Source: CAZLNO01 sp964561005
GTDB lineage: Bacteria > Pseudomonadota > Alphaproteobacteria > Kiloniellales > Rhodovibrionaceae
Length of the DNA stretch: 34,080 nucleotides
Direction of reading: 5' to 3'
NCBI GenBank assembly: GCA_964561005.1
Contig: CAZLNO010000030.1
Location: 1 to 34,080 of the forward strand
This document shows, piece after piece, positions 33,334-34,080 of this stretch. The first letter of the stretch is position 1. Each line of letters starts with the position of its first letter. The notes under the pieces are model-generated. The model was not told where the DNA came from. It did not search any database and saw only the letters and a list, made by a program, of their open reading frames with translations. The translations under genes were made by a program, and so were the position numbers.

Positions 33334-33819
33334 ATGCAGTCCTTCCTGAAGCAGTGGTTCGATCTTTTCTTCTGGTGGCTTCCCCGAACCGATCAGCGCA
33401 AGGAGGACGCGGGCGCCACGCAGACCGCCGAAGGTTCGCGGCAGCCGGAAGAAGCACAGCCCGCGCGGGCGGAGGAGGCGCCGCGCGAGAGCGCGTCCGC
33501 CCGGCGGGAAGCGGCGCCCGAGGCACCGACCGCCGAGCCCTCGCCGCGTGCCGAGGCTCCTGCCCAGCAGCCCGAGCCGGCCCGCCCCACGCCGGCCGCC
33601 GAGGCCGCGGCGGAGGCGGAGGCGGAAGCGGACGACCTGACGGTCATCAAGGGCATCGGGCCGGCGATCCAGCAGAAGCTGAACAACCTGGGCATCACCA
33701 CCTTCGCCGATCTGGCCCGGGCCGATCCGGAGGGGGTGGCCGAACGCCTCGACATGCGCATGGCCTCCCCCAACCGCGTGCGCGAGTGGGTCGCCGCCGC
33801 CAAGAAGAAGGCGGGCTAG
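33334..33819 (+). CDS. Membrane-associated helix-hairpin-helix protein
   Basis: A 161-residue protein in three parts. Residues 1-20 are a hydrophobic, aromatic segment (FLKQWFDLFFWWLP) likely to touch or enter the membrane. Residues 21-98 are a low-complexity Ala/Glu/Pro linker. Residues about 99-155 form a helix-hairpin-helix pair (LTVIKGIGPAIQQKLNNLGI, then FADLARADPEGVAERL) of the type found in nucleic-acid-binding or ribosome-linked small proteins. The ATG at 33334 is preceded by GGAGG at 9 nt; an upstream ATG at 33259 has poorer coding bias. No function can be assigned; it stands alone after the metH terminator. Confidence 0.72.
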   Translation: MQSFLKQWFDLFFWWLPRTDQRKEDAGATQTAEGSRQPEEAQPARAEEAPRESASARREAAPEAPTAEPSPRAEAPAQQPEPARPTPAAEAAAEAEAEADDLTVIKGIGPAIQQKLNNLGITTFADLARADPEGVAERLDMRMASPNRVREWVAAAKKKAG

Positions 33820-33837
33820 CCCTCGACCGGGCGCCCT

Positions 33838-34017
33838 TCACGGCGCATAGGGAATGCCGCGGTCCCCCAGGTCCCAGATGTAGCGACCGCTGGGGCGCTG
33901 CTGCTCCTCGGCGACGTGGGCGACCAGGCCGGCGGCGACCGCTCCCCGCAGGTTCTCCGGCGCGCTCATGTAAACCTCGCGGGTGGCAATGGCGCTGGGC
34001 GTCAGGCCATGCTCCAT
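33838..34017 (-). CDS. Uncharacterised short protein at window edge, start uncertain
   Basis: The minus-strand frame ending at 33838 has strong G/C third positions over its last 55 codons and ends RYIWDLGDRGIPYAP. I do not recognise it. Starts possible are ATG at 33969 with GAGG five bases upstream (a 43-residue protein beginning MSAPENLRGAVA) or ATG at 34017 (60 residues). The frame remains open to 34080, but there codon bias fades and the opposite strand looks coding. It converges on the helix-hairpin-helix gene with an 18-bp gap. It may be a complete small protein or the C-terminal end of a disrupted gene. Confidence 0.35.
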   Translation of the reverse strand: MEHGLTPSAIATREVYMSAPENLRGAVAAGLVAHVAEEQQRPSGRYIWDLGDRGIPYAP

Positions 34018-34020
34018 GAG

Positions 34021-34080
34021 CACGAGCTGATCCGGCCGCCGCTGTTCGTGCAGAGCGTCTTCGGCATCCTGGGCGGCATC
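34021..34080 (+). pseudogene. BKACE-like (beta-keto acid cleavage enzyme) fragment, 5' part missing
   Basis: The plus strand reads HELIRPPLFVQSVFGILGGI with G or C at all 20 third positions. PPLFVQ-x-VFG-x-LGGI is a familiar block in the later half of DUF849/BKACE proteins. Such proteins need roughly 170 residues before this block, yet the same frame upstream of about 34009 has poor codon bias and no similarity, and the other strand is coding there. It is either a truncated gene or an assembly join at a contig end. The assignment rests on memory of the family, not alignment. Confidence 0.35.

Overview
This window is a GC-rich chromosomal stretch with strong G/C bias at third codon positions. 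It is most consistent with an alphaproteobacterium of a Rhodospirillales-like lineage. The evidence is the tRNA-Tyr/tRNA-Gly/tuf junction, a hopanoid (hpn) locus, a TPP-riboswitch-controlled thiOSGE operon, and a methionine-cycle locus with an ArsR-methyltransferase fusion. No phage, insertion sequence, plasmid or CRISPR signal was seen. It is draft sequence: a run of exactly 100 N (2837-2936) is a scaffold gap. The left edge cuts the elongation factor Tu gene, which is often duplicated, and the right edge has an odd coding-strand switch, so the window may be a whole contig.

Layout. (1) 1-1410: start of tuf, tRNA-Gly(TCC) and tRNA-Tyr(GTA) on the minus strand, then rlmB on plus. (2) 1509-6401: omega-amino acid:pyruvate aminotransferase (cut by the N gap), alanine dehydrogenase, a PuuB-type FAD amine oxidase and an orphan solute-binding protein. 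Together these look like an amine or omega-amino acid catabolic group that uses pyruvate/alanine as the amino acceptor. (3) 6559-9465 minus: thiamine thiazole operon thiO-thiS-thiG-thiE behind a TPP riboswitch, with gene overlaps that suggest translational coupling. (4) 9572-9874: a small HNH protein. (5) 9885-24396: hopanoid locus. A minus-strand series runs hpnN, PagL-like lipid A deacylase, hpnB, shc, hpnG. hpnM diverges from hpnN. A second minus series is ispH, hpnH, dxs. A divergent plus-strand pair is a PAPS-type sulfotransferase overlapping hpnA. The locus combines isoprenoid precursor supply (dxs, ispH), cyclisation (shc), side-chain building (hpnH, hpnG), presumed tailoring (hpnA, hpnB, sulfotransferase) and envelope transport or remodelling (hpnN, hpnM, PagL-like). 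The squalene-forming genes hpnCDE are not in the window. (6) 24492-32990: S-adenosylmethionine cycle. metK and ahcY on minus diverge from a SahR-like ArsR-methyltransferase fusion, metF and metH on plus. A clear dyad operator overlaps the promoter of the regulator in the divergent gap. (7) 32991-34080: a terminator and palindromes, a short membrane-associated helix-hairpin-helix protein, and an unresolved right edge.

Most interesting points: a PagL-like deacylase inside the hopanoid operon; a sulfotransferase translationally coupled to hpnA; the SahR-like fusion with a long dyad operator; a TPP riboswitch whose closing stem contains the thiO ribosome-binding site; and the BKACE-like fragment that starts abruptly at the right edge.
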